Of a stretch of 50,212 nt of DNA, positions 17,978 to 31,492 are shown piece by piece (positions within the stretch are counted from its first letter, which is position 1; each line of letters opens with the position of its first letter). The notes under the pieces were generated by a model. It saw only the letters and a list, made by a program, of their open reading frames with translations, did no database searches and was not told the DNA's origin. This stretch comes from Deltaproteobacteria bacterium (GTDB lineage Bacteria; Desulfobacterota; Desulfarculia; Adiutricales; Adiutricaceae), in NCBI GenBank assembly GCA_031263485.1, contig JAISFS010000237.1, forward strand, positions 1 to 50,212, read 5' to 3'. The position numbers were made by a program, and so were the translations under genes.

Positions 17978-18228
17978 AATTTCCGCATGCGGCGACAGGC
18001 TCCCGACTGGTCGTCGGCCGGCGCGTCCGTCCGGAATGGCCGGAGCCCGCCGGACGGCGGGCGTGCCGATGGAGCCGGGTCCCGGTCGCCTCGCCTTGAT
18101 CGGAGGGCTATGGTGCCGTATAGTCCGGCAAAGAAGGCAATCACGCCGTCACGGCCTGCCTTCCTTTTGTCCTGAGTCCCCGTACGCCTGGATCCGAGTC
18201 TCATCTTGAGATTGCAGGAGGTCGCGCC

Positions 18229-18723
18229 ATGTCCATTTCGGACGAGTTCATCAGCTTCGTGTCAGGCATTCTCGATGGGGCTGGCGCGGTGCGATCCCGC
18301 AAGATGTTCGGGGGATGCATCATCTACCTCAACGGGAAGCCGGTTTTTCTCGTGGACGACGACACGGTTTTCGTTAAGGTTCATCCCTGCCTGGACGGGC
18401 TCCTGGCGGACGCGGAAAAGGCATCGCCTTACCCGGGCGCCAAGGAACACTACATCCTTGACATCGACGACGCCGGGCTAGCCAGGGAAGTGGCGCTGGC
18501 CTTAGAGCCTCATCTTGAGGTCCCCAAGCCCAGGAAAGGCAAGGGAGCCCATCCCGAGGTCGCGAAGTCCGCCAAGGGCGGTCAGGCTACCAAGGGAGGT
18601 CAGGCTTCCGGGAGCGCGAAGTCCACCAAGGGCGGGATGGCTTCAAAGGCAGCGAAGGCCGGCAAGGGGGCCGAAATGACTCCAGAACGTGGTATGGCGC
18701 CAGGAGACGGAAAACGTCGCTGA
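18229..18723 (+). CDS. TfoX N-terminal-domain protein with Lys/Ala/Gly tail
   Basis: The first 100 residues match TfoX_N proteins: SISDEFISFVSGIL, RKMFGGCIIYLNGKPVFLV with the typical MFGG, and a central V-F-V-K-V-H segment. Residues 101-164 are a basic, low-complexity tail rich in Lys, Gly and Ala with GGQATKGGQAS-type repeats, which could bind nucleic acid. TfoX (Sxy) regulates competence genes in gamma-proteobacteria, but stand-alone N-domains are of unknown role. GGAGG lies 8 bases upstream of ATG. Confidence 0.75.
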   Translation: MSISDEFISFVSGILDGAGAVRSRKMFGGCIIYLNGKPVFLVDDDTVFVKVHPCLDGLLADAEKASPYPGAKEHYILDIDDAGLAREVALALEPHLEVPKPRKGKGAHPEVAKSAKGGQATKGGQASGSAKSTKGGMASKAAKAGKGAEMTPERGMAPGDGKRR

Positions 18724-20946
18724 AGGCCGTGGCTTCACGGCTTGACGTTGCTCTCCGCCTTCCCTCCGAATATGGTAGCCCCGGTCGCCGGATCTTCGAA
18801 TGCGACCATACGCAAATGTCCTTTCCATCCTTTCCACATCGACTGCGGCACACACCCATCTGCGTGCCCTCCGCCTGACCGGCCCCGTTCTCCACGTCGG
18901 CCCGGTCGCGACTATGCCTTCCTCCTCGCCGGATCCGCCCGACTCGCCGCCAAGATCGGCACTCGACCTACCGCCGTGAAGCCGCAAGGTCCCGAAAATT
19001 CGGAGCGGACGCGGGCTCTGCCCAACACGGCCTTAACCGAGGCCTGAGGCGGTCTAACGGCCTGCCTGTCTTTCGCGTAACCGCCCCGGTCTTCGGAAAG
19101 CCCATCCGACATCGAAGCCGGGACCGCGTACCGGAAACCGAACAAGCCTAACGGATGAGGGCTCAACCGGCTGGGGCTCACCTGCGGCTGCTTTATGATG
19201 CCATTGGGGCAGGATGCCCCTAAGAGGATTCCGTGGGTCTGTCGGCCTTTCCCGCGAAGGATTCCTGCCATCCAGGAAGGGGGAGGGGATTTGCCTGGCC
19301 GACTCGCGGGCAAAGTCGCTCTCGTCCATGGCGATGCGGAAGACGCCATTCACGAACTGGCAGCTGAAACGGGCGGCTGCCGGTATCGGGGTGATTCAGC
19401 ACCGGCGATATCGTTGCGTCCGGAACACCCAGGACAACCGATGCTTGGGGCATGCGGCGGAGTCCGTCGTCGAGGAGGTTCTGGAGAACCTTCCGGACGG
19501 CGCCATGCCTCGGCTATCAGGTAACGATGTGCGAGGCGGCATGGAGGAGGGGTGCGGGGACAAGGCCGTTGCGCCGGAGTCCCCCGTACCGCCGATATAG
19601 GGGCGGGGATGGCTCAATGCGGGTTCCTCGTAAGGGGCCGAAGCTCGTTCGTGGCCTTAAGGGAACGAATGAGCCTCCGCCTGATCGGGGAAGATTTCTC
19701 CTCGACAGGTACATCGGCGCGATGAGCGTGCGGTCTTAAGTCGCGACATGTTTCCCCAGCATGTGCGGATGGTGCGGATGGCACGGATGTGACCCGCCCG
19801 GCTGGGAAGTGCGCGAAGGGCGATGGGGCGGGGGTGACAATCGGGAGACGTCGTTTCCAGGCGAAGGCGGAGTCGACGGCAGAGGTGAGGCCGGGCGGCG
19901 CTTCAGGAAAATCTTTCCATATGCCAAGTGCGGCTTTCCTCGCCTTCATATTTTGGATTGAGCAGTCCGCCTATGCCGCATTAGAAAATTATTTAGTCCA
20001 GATATCAGATTCTGGAATAAAATTTTCCTTATGATGACGGGTATTCAATACGAATTGAGATGTTCAGCGATATCAAATTAATTTAATTTTCGCCTTTCGG
20101 GGTTTTCCGGAGAGCGGATACGGTCGGCCTCAACACGTGAACAAATGCCATATGTGGTCCGATCATTAATGGAATCAGACTAGTCCTGGAGAATCTTGCG
20201 GCGGGCTCCCGGCGACGTGTCAGGTTGGTGGGGTCAGCCTCGTTAGGCATTTAGTTCGCTAGACGGCAACCGGATAGGGCGCGGAACTGCAATCAGGCCG
20301 CCTGGAGGGCTGGACGGCAAGGCCGAACCGCACTTCGGACAATGTTTGGAAACTCGCCCGGGGTGCAGTCTCCGGCAATGGGTGCCCGATCGGGAATTTC
20401 GGGATGCGGTACCGGAAAGATTATGAGACTGGCATGCGATCCGATATTGACAAGCGAACTTCAATACCCTATATTTACGACTGTTTCCAACTGATCCGGA
20501 AATGGAGCTTGCCGTATCCCGACATCCGATTTGACTATGGCTGAAACTTGTACTGGTTGGGATCGCCAAGGCCAGGATTTTGATTGAAACCCATATCCGG
20601 CGCTCTTTGGAAGCGGATGAATTTTCCGCCCAAACTATTTATAGCAAATTCGTTGCCGATTCGCGTTTTGGGTACTCTGCTCGGTACGGACAATCTCTCT
20701 AGCAGAGAGGACGCGTGAATCGGCGGCGCTTGAACGACTGGGTCGCTTCCGTAGCCAAGATGGCATCGTTGCGACATAGCCGGGATTTCGCTGAAAACAG
20801 CTAGGCTGTGCGTGATGGAAAGTCACGAGATGAGGCCGTGGCTTTCCAGCGCCAAAGCCTCTGATTTTCAACGTTTGGGTTTGGGTTTGCTTCAAACACT
20901 TCAGATGAGGAAGTTTCCTCATCGGATTCATCAAGAGGAGAAAGTC
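18724..20946. other. Long non-coding stretch
   Basis: About 2.2 kb have no frame with coding character. Bases 19950-20250 are AT-richer than the rest. A small inverted repeat CTCTCT-AGC-AGAGAG lies at about 20694-20708 and a GTTTGG-type run at about 20873-20890, the latter in the leader of the next gene. The stretch may include genes decayed past recognition. Confidence 0.4.
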
Positions 20947-21723
20947 ATGAAACTGTTCGCGTGTGCGTTGTCGGTGTTCGCGGTCTGCTCGCTTCTGCCG
21001 TCCATGATGGCCTACGGCGACGACGGGGGCTTTTACGTCGAGCTTAAACTCGGAGCCTCGTCCCAGCAGGTCGACCGCAAGATCGTGGCCAACGACCGTC
21101 TGACCGACGGGGCCGGCAGCACGTTGAACTCGAAATTCGTCGATTTGGGGGACTACAAACACGGTGCGTTTGGCGGGGGCTTCGCCCTCGGCTACGATTT
21201 TTTCCCGAGGCTGGGGTGGCCGTTGAGGGCCGAACTCGAATTCCTCGCCCGCTCGTACAAGAACCTTTCGCAGACCCGCACCGAAACTTTGAACGCGACC
21301 ATAAATTTAGGCGTCCCCGGCAATCAGGAGATAAGTGTTACCGAGAGCTCGAAGATCGGCATCCATACACTTCTGTTAAACCTGTATTATGATTTCCACA
21401 CCGAGTCGGCATTCACGCCCTTTATCGGCGCGGGTCTCGGAATCGCCATCCTGCACGGCAGGCTTGAACACGCCCGCATCGAGGCACCGGGCCCGGGAAT
21501 CGTTTTCGAAAATGACCTCGAGGGCGATTACGGGGACGCCCAGTTCGCCTGGGCGCTTTCCGCGGGGGTTAACTACGCCCTGAACAGCGACTGGTCGTTG
21601 GATCTCAGCTACAAGTTCGTCAACGCCGGCAACAACTCGTATACCTCAGATATCGCAGATGTCGGATTGGAGTCGAAATTCAAGCTGCATGACGTCATGT
21701 TGGGGCTGAGGTACACGTTCTAG
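20947..21723 (+). CDS. Outer-membrane beta-barrel protein
   Basis: The 258-residue protein starts with a clear signal peptide (about 22 residues, ending MMAYG). It then alternates short strands with Gly/aromatic turns, such as FYVELKLGAS, GFALGYDFFPRLG, PFIGAGLGIA, WALSAGVNYAL and VMLGLRYTF, and ends in Phe as barrel proteins do. It fits the OMP_b-brl/porin-like small-barrel group of about 8-10 strands. The ATG follows AAGAGGAGAAAG at good spacing; an in-frame ATG at 20812 would spoil the signal peptide. No partner gene is adjacent. The ligand is unknown. Confidence 0.8.
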   Translation: MKLFACALSVFAVCSLLPSMMAYGDDGGFYVELKLGASSQQVDRKIVANDRLTDGAGSTLNSKFVDLGDYKHGAFGGGFALGYDFFPRLGWPLRAELEFLARSYKNLSQTRTETLNATINLGVPGNQEISVTESSKIGIHTLLLNLYYDFHTESAFTPFIGAGLGIAILHGRLEHARIEAPGPGIVFENDLEGDYGDAQFAWALSAGVNYALNSDWSLDLSYKFVNAGNNSYTSDIADVGLESKFKLHDVMLGLRYTF

Positions 21724-24088
21724 GTCCGCCCTGGCCGCCCTTGAGCTCTCACTGCCGAGAGTCGTCCCGGTCTGGCCTCTGGAGTCTACGCCGGTTCCCG
21801 GAGGCTTTCGCGTCCGAATTCCGGGCGGTAGTCCAGAGCGTAACGGAATGACCGCTGTCCGGAAGAGCGGAATTCCGCAGCGCCGGGGGATGTCCGCTGC
21901 CGCTGGTTCGTTGGGCATCCGCTTTCGATATTCGGTTTCCGGAGATCGCCGGGTACCCCTCCCGCATGCATGCCGATCTTTTTGTATGCGTGTGGGGGGG
22001 GATTTGCAAGGCGGACGGAAATCAGGGCATGAAAGCGTTGGACGCGGATTTCTCCGAAGCCGCCCGGGGGCATCCTCATGGCAGGAGCGCCATGCGGCCG
22101 TTTTGCGGAGATTGAAGCGAGGTCGGATCGCGGCTGCCAAGCGTGAACCCTGTACGCGGCTATGACTTCAAATCGCCACCGCAGGCGGCTGTCATTGCTT
22201 GGCGCAGGCCGGACGCATGGTTTTGAGGCGTCCCGGACGGCGGCCCGGGTTCCCCAAAGGATTATCGGGCATGGGAGGACGGAGCCCGCTTTCGGATTGC
22301 CGACTCGGGGGTATAGTCCAGGGGTGTTTTCCCGCGCTTCATGGTTCCGTAACCTTCGGGCATCGGGGGCACCTGCGGTCCGGGACGGGCGAGGCTATGA
22401 CAATTGTCGCGGAGCGCGTGATCCGTCTCTCGTGACGGACGTTTCCGCTGCCGTGCCTCTGGGGATCCGGCGATTTCGGCAGACGGGGGACGGGGCGTGT
22501 CACCCCGCGGCCTTACCGTAACAGTTTTCGCGGTTCCCTGAGCGCATCCTTGAGAAGACCCGGCTGCCGCACGGATCGCTCCAGTGCGCCGAAAGGTGTC
22601 AGGCCCGTACCCCGAGAAGGGAGTCGACCGGCCGGCAGGGATCGTTTCAGCGAGGTGGACAGGCATCCGAAGCCTTCCCGATGACCGCCGCGGCTCCCGA
22701 TGGCCCCTCGGCCAGCAAGGCGGCGGCAATTTCCGCCGGCATAGGCGGGTCGGCCCACACCGCGCCAAGGACGACGGACTTCGGGCCTGGCGCGCGTTTC
22801 GCCGTCGCCTTCGAGACACCTCGCTTCCCTGCCCCGGAACGGTTCAGGGACTGTCCGTCCCGTCGCGCCTCCTTGCGCCAAGCCGTTGCGAAGGCAATGC
22901 CGGGACGTGAGAACCGAGGCGGGTCATTTCCGGGTTCCCGTGATTGTCCGCGCGGCGGCGAACAATGCTTTCGCACGGACGCTTCAGCCTCGGATCGCGG
23001 GGAGAAAGCGGCCGTCGCGCATGCGGAGACGCTTCCTGGGACCGCGCCGGGCCGATCGTGGGGGAGGTTCTTCGTGATCGGTGAAACGCTCTGCCATCCT
23101 CAGGCCCATTGGCAGGTGGAAGCCGCGTAGGGGCCGCTCCGACTACGGCAACACTTCCACCTCTCGCAAGGTTGCGGTGGTTGCCCATTTTCTTGCCGGA
23201 GCTACTTTCGTCGTCAGGGCATCCGTCCGGATTTATGACAGTCCCTCCGTCCGTTGGCGGCCCCTTTTGTCTGCAGGGGCGCTTCCGGTGTCGGCACGGG
23301 AGTCCTGTGCAGTGCCCGACTTGCCGTCCGGACTCCTGTCGAGGTCAGGCCTGACTCGAGATTTTCGACCGACAACCGGTACCAGGCAGCGGCCTGTAGC
23401 CTTACGTCCCTCCAGTCTTTCGCAGTCACCTTCTTCCGACAGCCGGTCCTTCCGACCATCCCGTCCTCCCGACCATCCCGTCCTTCCGCCCGCCGGTCAT
23501 TCAGGCCCCTTCCGACCTGCCGATCCTCCCGCCTTGCGAGTACAACCCATCCCTTAGGGCCTCCCCTCTGTTCGGATTTCCCAGTCTTCCTTTTTTCCTG
23601 TCCTTCACGTCTTCCTGTCCTTCATATTCTCCGGTCCTTCATATTCTCCTGTCCTTCATATTCTCCGGTCCTTCATATCCTACGGTCATCCTGCCATTGC
23701 GGCGCTTTTACTGGTCAGTATGGGCTTTCCGAGTGAAGCTTTTCGGGAATAGCCTTCGCATGCGGCAAGAAGCGACAAGAAACCGATTAGCTCCGGCGAC
23801 CGGTCGTGGATCGGCCGGTTGCGCCGTCTCCGGGCTAACGGGCGGCTGAACCGCTCCCTGCGCCGGTTCCGGGCCCCGCGGGCCGGGGAGCCTGCGAAGG
23901 GCGCTTGGCTTTCGGGGGCCCGAAGCCCAGGCGATCCCCAAGATCGCGATGCCCCCGACGGGCATCCTCTGAAGGGCCCCGACGGGTTCGGCAGACGAGT
24001 CAGGAGGGCGGGCCCTGTCGGGTAAGGAGCGGGGTGATCGGGGCCCTGGCGGTTTGGGTGCCGGAGCCGACCGGCGCTCCCTTCGCCC
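21724..24088. other. Long non-coding stretch before carA
   Basis: About 2.4 kb have no gene I can support on either strand. Several frames stay open because GC is high, but their products are Arg/Pro/Ser-rich and of no known type. Bases 23430-23700 are pyrimidine-rich and hold the 17-bp tandem repeat. Confidence 0.45.
23597..23681. repeat. 17-bp tandem repeat, five units
   Basis: Five units of exactly 17 bp follow CCKGTCCTTCATATTCT, with units 2 and 4 alike and units 3 and 5 sharing CCGG at the start. The first and last units carry a few changes. Confidence 0.9.
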
Positions 24089-24118
24089 TTGACTTTCAGG
24101 CGCTCCGTTCCTTATAAT
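24089..24118 (+). promoter_or_regulatory. carAB promoter, sigma-70 type
   Basis: TTGACT and TATAAT are separated by 18 bp. The predicted start lies near 24125, giving a leader of about 115-160 nt before carA. The leader contains GC-rich inverted segments (24155-24200), but I see no clear attenuator. Confidence 0.75.
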
Positions 24119-24240
24119 TGCGCGATCGCCTAAACGACCCCGCAGATCTTGCGTCCGCCCCATCGGGGAGGTCGCCCGCGGGGAGACGGGGCCTCAGGCA
24201 ACCCCAGACTTCGTGGAAAGCCGCGAAAGAGAAACTCCCG

Positions 24241-25390
24241 GTGACCCCCTTGACGACAGGACGCCCGTCCCCCGCCGGCGGGAACGTGACGCTCACCCCG
24301 GCCGCGCTGACATTGGACGACGGGGCGTCCTTCGCGGGATTGGCTTTGGGCGGATGCCTCCACGCCGAGGGCGAGGCGATATTCATCACCGCCATGAGCG
24401 GCTACCAGGAGGTCCTGACCGACCCCTCATACCACGGCCAGATCGTGGTTTTCACCTCGGCCCACGTGGGGAACTACGGCACCAACCCCGAGGTCAGCCA
24501 GGCCCCCGAGCCCCAGGTCGCCGGGGTCGTCTTCCACGAGCTCTGGATCCCGGAGGCGATCCACTGGCACTCGCTGGCGGATTTGCCCGAGTGGCTCCGT
24601 TCGGGGAAGGTGGGGGCGCTCACCGGGGTGGACACCCGGGCGCTCACGCTGCACATCAGGGAGAAGGGAGCCCGCAACGGCGTGATTGCCCCGCTCTCCG
24701 AGGGCCTGGAGACGTCTTTGGCCCGCGCCAGGGCCGTGCCCAGCATGAACGGGCTCGATCTGGCGGTCCGGGTCTTCACGAAAAAGCCTTACAGGATGCC
24801 CTGCGCGTGGCCCGCCGACGGGCCGGAGCCCGTCTACCGCGTCGCGGTCCTGGATTTCGGGGTCAAGCGCTCGATCCTGGAGCAGCTGAACCTCCACGGG
24901 CTGGACCTTACGGTGTGGCCTGGCGACGCGGCCCCGGAGAGGATCATGGAGGAGCGGCCCCGGGGGGTCTTCCTGGCCAACGGGCCGGGGGATCCGGCGG
25001 CCTGCGACTACGCGGCAAGGACCGCCAGGCGTCTTCTGGGAAGGCTCCCGCTCTTCGGCATCTGCCTTGGGCACCAGATCATGGGGCTCGCCGCGGGCGG
25101 GAAGACCTACAAGCTCCCTTTCGGCCACCACGGCCTGAACCACCCGGTGCTCGATTCCGACACGGGCAAGGTCTCCATCACCAGCCAGAACCACGGCTTC
25201 TGCGTGGACCCGGACAGCCTCCCCGGTGGCGTCCGGGCCAACATGTGGAACCTGAACGACGGCACGGTGGAGGGCCTCGTCTGGGAAGACGCTCCCGCCT
25301 TCTGCGTCCAGTTCCATCCCGAGGCCTCCCCCGGGCCCCACGACTCCCGCGGCCTCTTCGCCAGGTTCCGCCAGATGATAAAGGAGCACG

Positions 25391-25404
<14 letters not shown>
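24241..25404 (+). CDS. carA: Carbamoyl-phosphate synthase small subunit
   Basis: CarA releases ammonia from glutamine and passes it to CarB for carbamoyl phosphate, the precursor of arginine and pyrimidines. The N-terminal CPSase_sm_chain domain shows [14 protein letters not shown]. The class I amidotransferase domain shows FGICLGHQ with the nucleophile Cys275, and VQFHPEAS with His359 and Glu361 (numbering from the chosen start). The frame is open from 24118, inside the -10 box, so translation must begin later. I chose the GTG at 24241 (387 residues, near the family's usual length); a GTG at 24286 is also possible. carB overlaps the last 14 bases. Confidence 0.93.
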
Positions 25405-28897
<3,493 letters not shown>

Positions 28898-29244
28898 ACC
28901 CCGGAGCCTTTCCCGGATCGTTCTGGCCTCCGCCGATCTCCTGTCCTTCCGTCCTTCCGTCCCGCGTCCTCACTCCACGCTCCCGAGTCCTGCGGCGCCC
29001 GCGGCGCCGCCCCGCATGACCCGTCGCGTCCGCGGCCCTTCCGCGCACGTCGTCCGGCGGCCCCGTCGCCCGACCGACGAGTCTCAGGGCCCGCAGGCGT
29101 CTCCGCCCGCAAGCACCTCCTCCACGTTTCCGCCCGACCGTCCGGACGGAAGCCTCTCACGTCCGGACGCGCACCGGGGCCTGCGGCGCGTCCGCAACTT
29201 CCGGCCGCTTCACGCCGAAGGCCGGCCCGATCACGGTTTGCGCA
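28898..29244. other. Intergenic between carB and the activator gene
   Basis: The gap is C-rich with repeated CTTCCGTC motifs near 28940-28965 and a GCGGCGCC/GGCGCCGC inverted repeat near 28992-29010. No T run follows, so a terminator call is weak. No sigma-54 box is seen. Confidence 0.4.
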
Positions 29245-30822
29245 TTGACTGATAAACACGACACGGCGCCCGGCGACATCGCGGGCGGGATTAAGGACAG
29301 GGCGGACGAGCTGCGCCTCCTCTTCGAGGTGAGCCAGGCCCTGAACGGGACCACGACCGAGCTCGCCGACCACCTGGACGAGACCCTGGACCTCATGGCG
29401 CGCTACACGGGCATGATGCGGGGGGCCTTCTACCTGGTCAACCAGGAGGGCGACGTGGTGATGGAGGCCGCCTACGGCCTGAACCAGGCGGAACTCAAGC
29501 GGGCCCGCTACAAGAGCGGGGAGGGGGTCATCGGGCGCGTGGCGGAGACGGGGAGCCCCATGGTGGTCCCCAACGTGTCCAAGGAGCCGCTTTTCCTGAA
29601 CCGTACCGGCGCGAGGGACCTCAGGAAGGAGAACATCTCCTTCATCTGCGTGCCCATCATCCTGGACGGGCGTACCATCGGCGCCATCAGCGCCGACCGG
29701 CTGTTCGCGGACGGCGTGCGCATGGAGGAGGACATGCGCCTCCTGACGGTCCTGGCCTCGCTCATCGCGAGGGCGGTCGCCGTCCGCCGCGACTTCGCGG
29801 CGCGGCACGCGGCGATGATCGAGGAGAACAGGAGGCTCCAGGCGATCATCAACCAGAACTTCAAGATAGGCCAGCTCGTGGGGCACTCCAACGCCCTCAG
29901 GAACATCCTGGAGGAGGTGGCCCAGGTGGCCGCCACCAACGCGACGGTCCTGATCCGCGGCGAGTCCGGCACCGGCAAGGAGATGATAGCGAGCCTCATC
30001 CACGCCAACAGCCAGCGGGCCGGCCAGCCGTTCATCAAGGTCAACTGCGCCGCGCTCCCCGAAGGGCTGGTGGAGAGCGAGCTCTTCGGACACGAGCGGG
30101 GGGCCTTCACGGGGGCCGTCTCCGGCAGGAAGGGCCGCTTCGAGATGGCCCACGGCGGCACGCTGTTCCTGGACGAGGTGGGCGACATGTCGCTCTCCAC
30201 GCAGGCGAAGCTTCTGCGCGTCATCCAGGAGAAGGAGTTCGAGCGGTTGGGCGGCGGCGAGACTCTGAAGGTGGACGTGAGGATCCTGGCCGCGACCAAC
30301 CGCGATCTGGAGAAGATGGCGGAGGACGGGCAGTTCAGGATGGACCTGTACTACCGCCTTTCCGTCTTCCCCGTGTCGCTTCCCCCGCTCCGCAAGCGCG
30401 CCGACGATATCATGGACCTGGCGGAGAGCTTCGCCCAGAAGTTCAGCCCCCAGCCTTCCAGGCCAATCCAGATCTCCAGCGAGGCCTCCAGGCTCCTCAT
30501 GGCTTACGAATGGCCCGGCAACATCCGCGAGCTCGAGAACTACATCGAGCGGGCCGCGGTCCTCTGCGGGCCCGAGGGCGTCATAGAGGAGAGGCATCTC
30601 CCGACCTGGCTCCAGGCCCAGCAGGACGACGGCGAGCCCAGGACCCTGGACGACTCCGTGGCATCCCTGGAGAAAAGGCTCATAAGCGAGGCGCTGGAGT
30701 CCACAGGCGGCCACGTTACCCAGGCGGCGGCAAAGCTGGGGCTGACCGAGAGGAAGATGAGCCTCCGCATGGTAAAGTATAAGATAGACTTCAGGACCTT
30801 CCGGTCCAAAAGGCAACCCTAG
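29245..30822 (+). CDS. NifA-like sigma-54-dependent transcriptional activator
   Basis: The 525-residue protein has a GAF domain (about 20-180), an AAA+ sigma-54 activation domain (about 205-435) with Walker A GESGTGKE (239-246) and the sigma-54 contact loop GAFTGA (286-291), and a Fis-type helix-turn-helix (about 490-520). The ending KYKIDFRTF is like that of NifA proteins. It should bind enhancer DNA and use ATP to open sigma-54 promoters after a signal sensed by GAF. The start is a TTG at 29245 with no strong ribosome site. No nif gene is in the window. It is a possible activator of the six modules at 839-14901, but nothing in the sequence proves it. Confidence 0.85.
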   Translation: MTDKHDTAPGDIAGGIKDRADELRLLFEVSQALNGTTTELADHLDETLDLMARYTGMMRGAFYLVNQEGDVVMEAAYGLNQAELKRARYKSGEGVIGRVAETGSPMVVPNVSKEPLFLNRTGARDLRKENISFICVPIILDGRTIGAISADRLFADGVRMEEDMRLLTVLASLIARAVAVRRDFAARHAAMIEENRRLQAIINQNFKIGQLVGHSNALRNILEEVAQVAATNATVLIRGESGTGKEMIASLIHANSQRAGQPFIKVNCAALPEGLVESELFGHERGAFTGAVSGRKGRFEMAHGGTLFLDEVGDMSLSTQAKLLRVIQEKEFERLGGGETLKVDVRILAATNRDLEKMAEDGQFRMDLYYRLSVFPVSLPPLRKRADDIMDLAESFAQKFSPQPSRPIQISSEASRLLMAYEWPGNIRELENYIERAAVLCGPEGVIEERHLPTWLQAQQDDGEPRTLDDSVASLEKRLISEALESTGGHVTQAAAKLGLTERKMSLRMVKYKIDFRTFRSKRQP

Positions 30823-31432
30823 GGCGTCCCCGCTTTTTTAGCGTCGTGCGCCTCAACGCGGAGGGCGGACGGGCCTTCGCTCTCGATCCGGCTCAGATCC
30901 GGCTTGGATGTCACGGGCACTTGGAAGCGCGGCATCCCGCTGCGGTGCATCGCGATGCAAGGGCTCAAGCCAGGACGCGCATAGGCTCTTCGGTAGCGGG
31001 CTCCGCTGAACGCAGATTCCGTATGGCGCGATCTCAGGCCAGGACGTACTAATAACCCGCGATACTCAGGATCCGCATTGCGCGGACTCTGCCCGTGGCT
31101 ATGTTGGTTCCGGTCGTGACAGGTACGGTTCCGACTGATACGCGTGCAGGTCCATGACGGAGAGAGCCCGTGTCATACCATATCAGCATATCGCGAATAT
31201 TGCCGTAAATTTTCAGCCTGCGGCATTGCAGGAAAAAAAAATTAGGTTGTTGCGGGGGCCCCCCGGCGGCGCAACGGCAAGAGGCCGACAGCCAACGGCC
31301 GATGCCGAGCGTCGAGCGGCAGGAGGCGCGAAAACACGCAACCATAAAGCGGACGCAAACTCACTGGACGCGTCAGGTCCGGGCCTGACGACGGGCATAT
31401 TGTTGTGCCTTTCCTGACCGGGTGCGATGAAA
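30823..31432. other. Intergenic with no recognised gene
   Basis: CTTTTTTAG follows a short GC stem soon after the activator gene and may end its transcript. The rest shows no gene, and I see no RNA gene. Confidence 0.4.
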
Positions 31433-31467
31433 AGGCCGCTCCCGGAACGCGTCGCGTCCGGGAGCGG
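31433..31467 (-). terminator. Terminator of the Rpn-like gene
   Basis: GGCCGCTCCCGGA and its exact complement form a 13-bp stem with a 9-base loop. On the minus strand it is followed by TTTTCATC. It lies about 25 bp after the stop codon of the minus-strand gene. Confidence 0.8.
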
Positions 31468-31492
31468 CCGGGAGGCTGCGGAACGGGCTGGC

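Noticed and set aside
20430..20450. CTGGCATGCGATCCGAT as a sigma-54 promoter
   Set aside because: No TTGC-like -12 box follows at five bases.
20243..20569. Minus-strand frame with a CPKCG zinc-ribbon-like string
   Set aside because: Only one half of a ribbon is present and the rest shows no family pattern, so chance or a very old relic is likely.
20690..20712. CTCTCT-AGC-AGAGAG as a seventh module
   Set aside because: There is no -24/-12 promoter and no terminator; it is only a small inverted repeat.
22262..22976. Long minus-strand frames upstream of carA
   Set aside because: Products are rich in Arg, Pro and Ser, of no known fold, and several frames overlap each other; they look like chance frames in GC-rich DNA.
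23595..23690. CRISPR array
   Set aside because: The units are tandem with no spacers between them, and no cas gene is near.
24118..24240. Extended N-terminus of carA from a TTG at 24118
   Set aside because: The TTG lies in the -10 box of the promoter and the extra residues do not belong to the CarA family.
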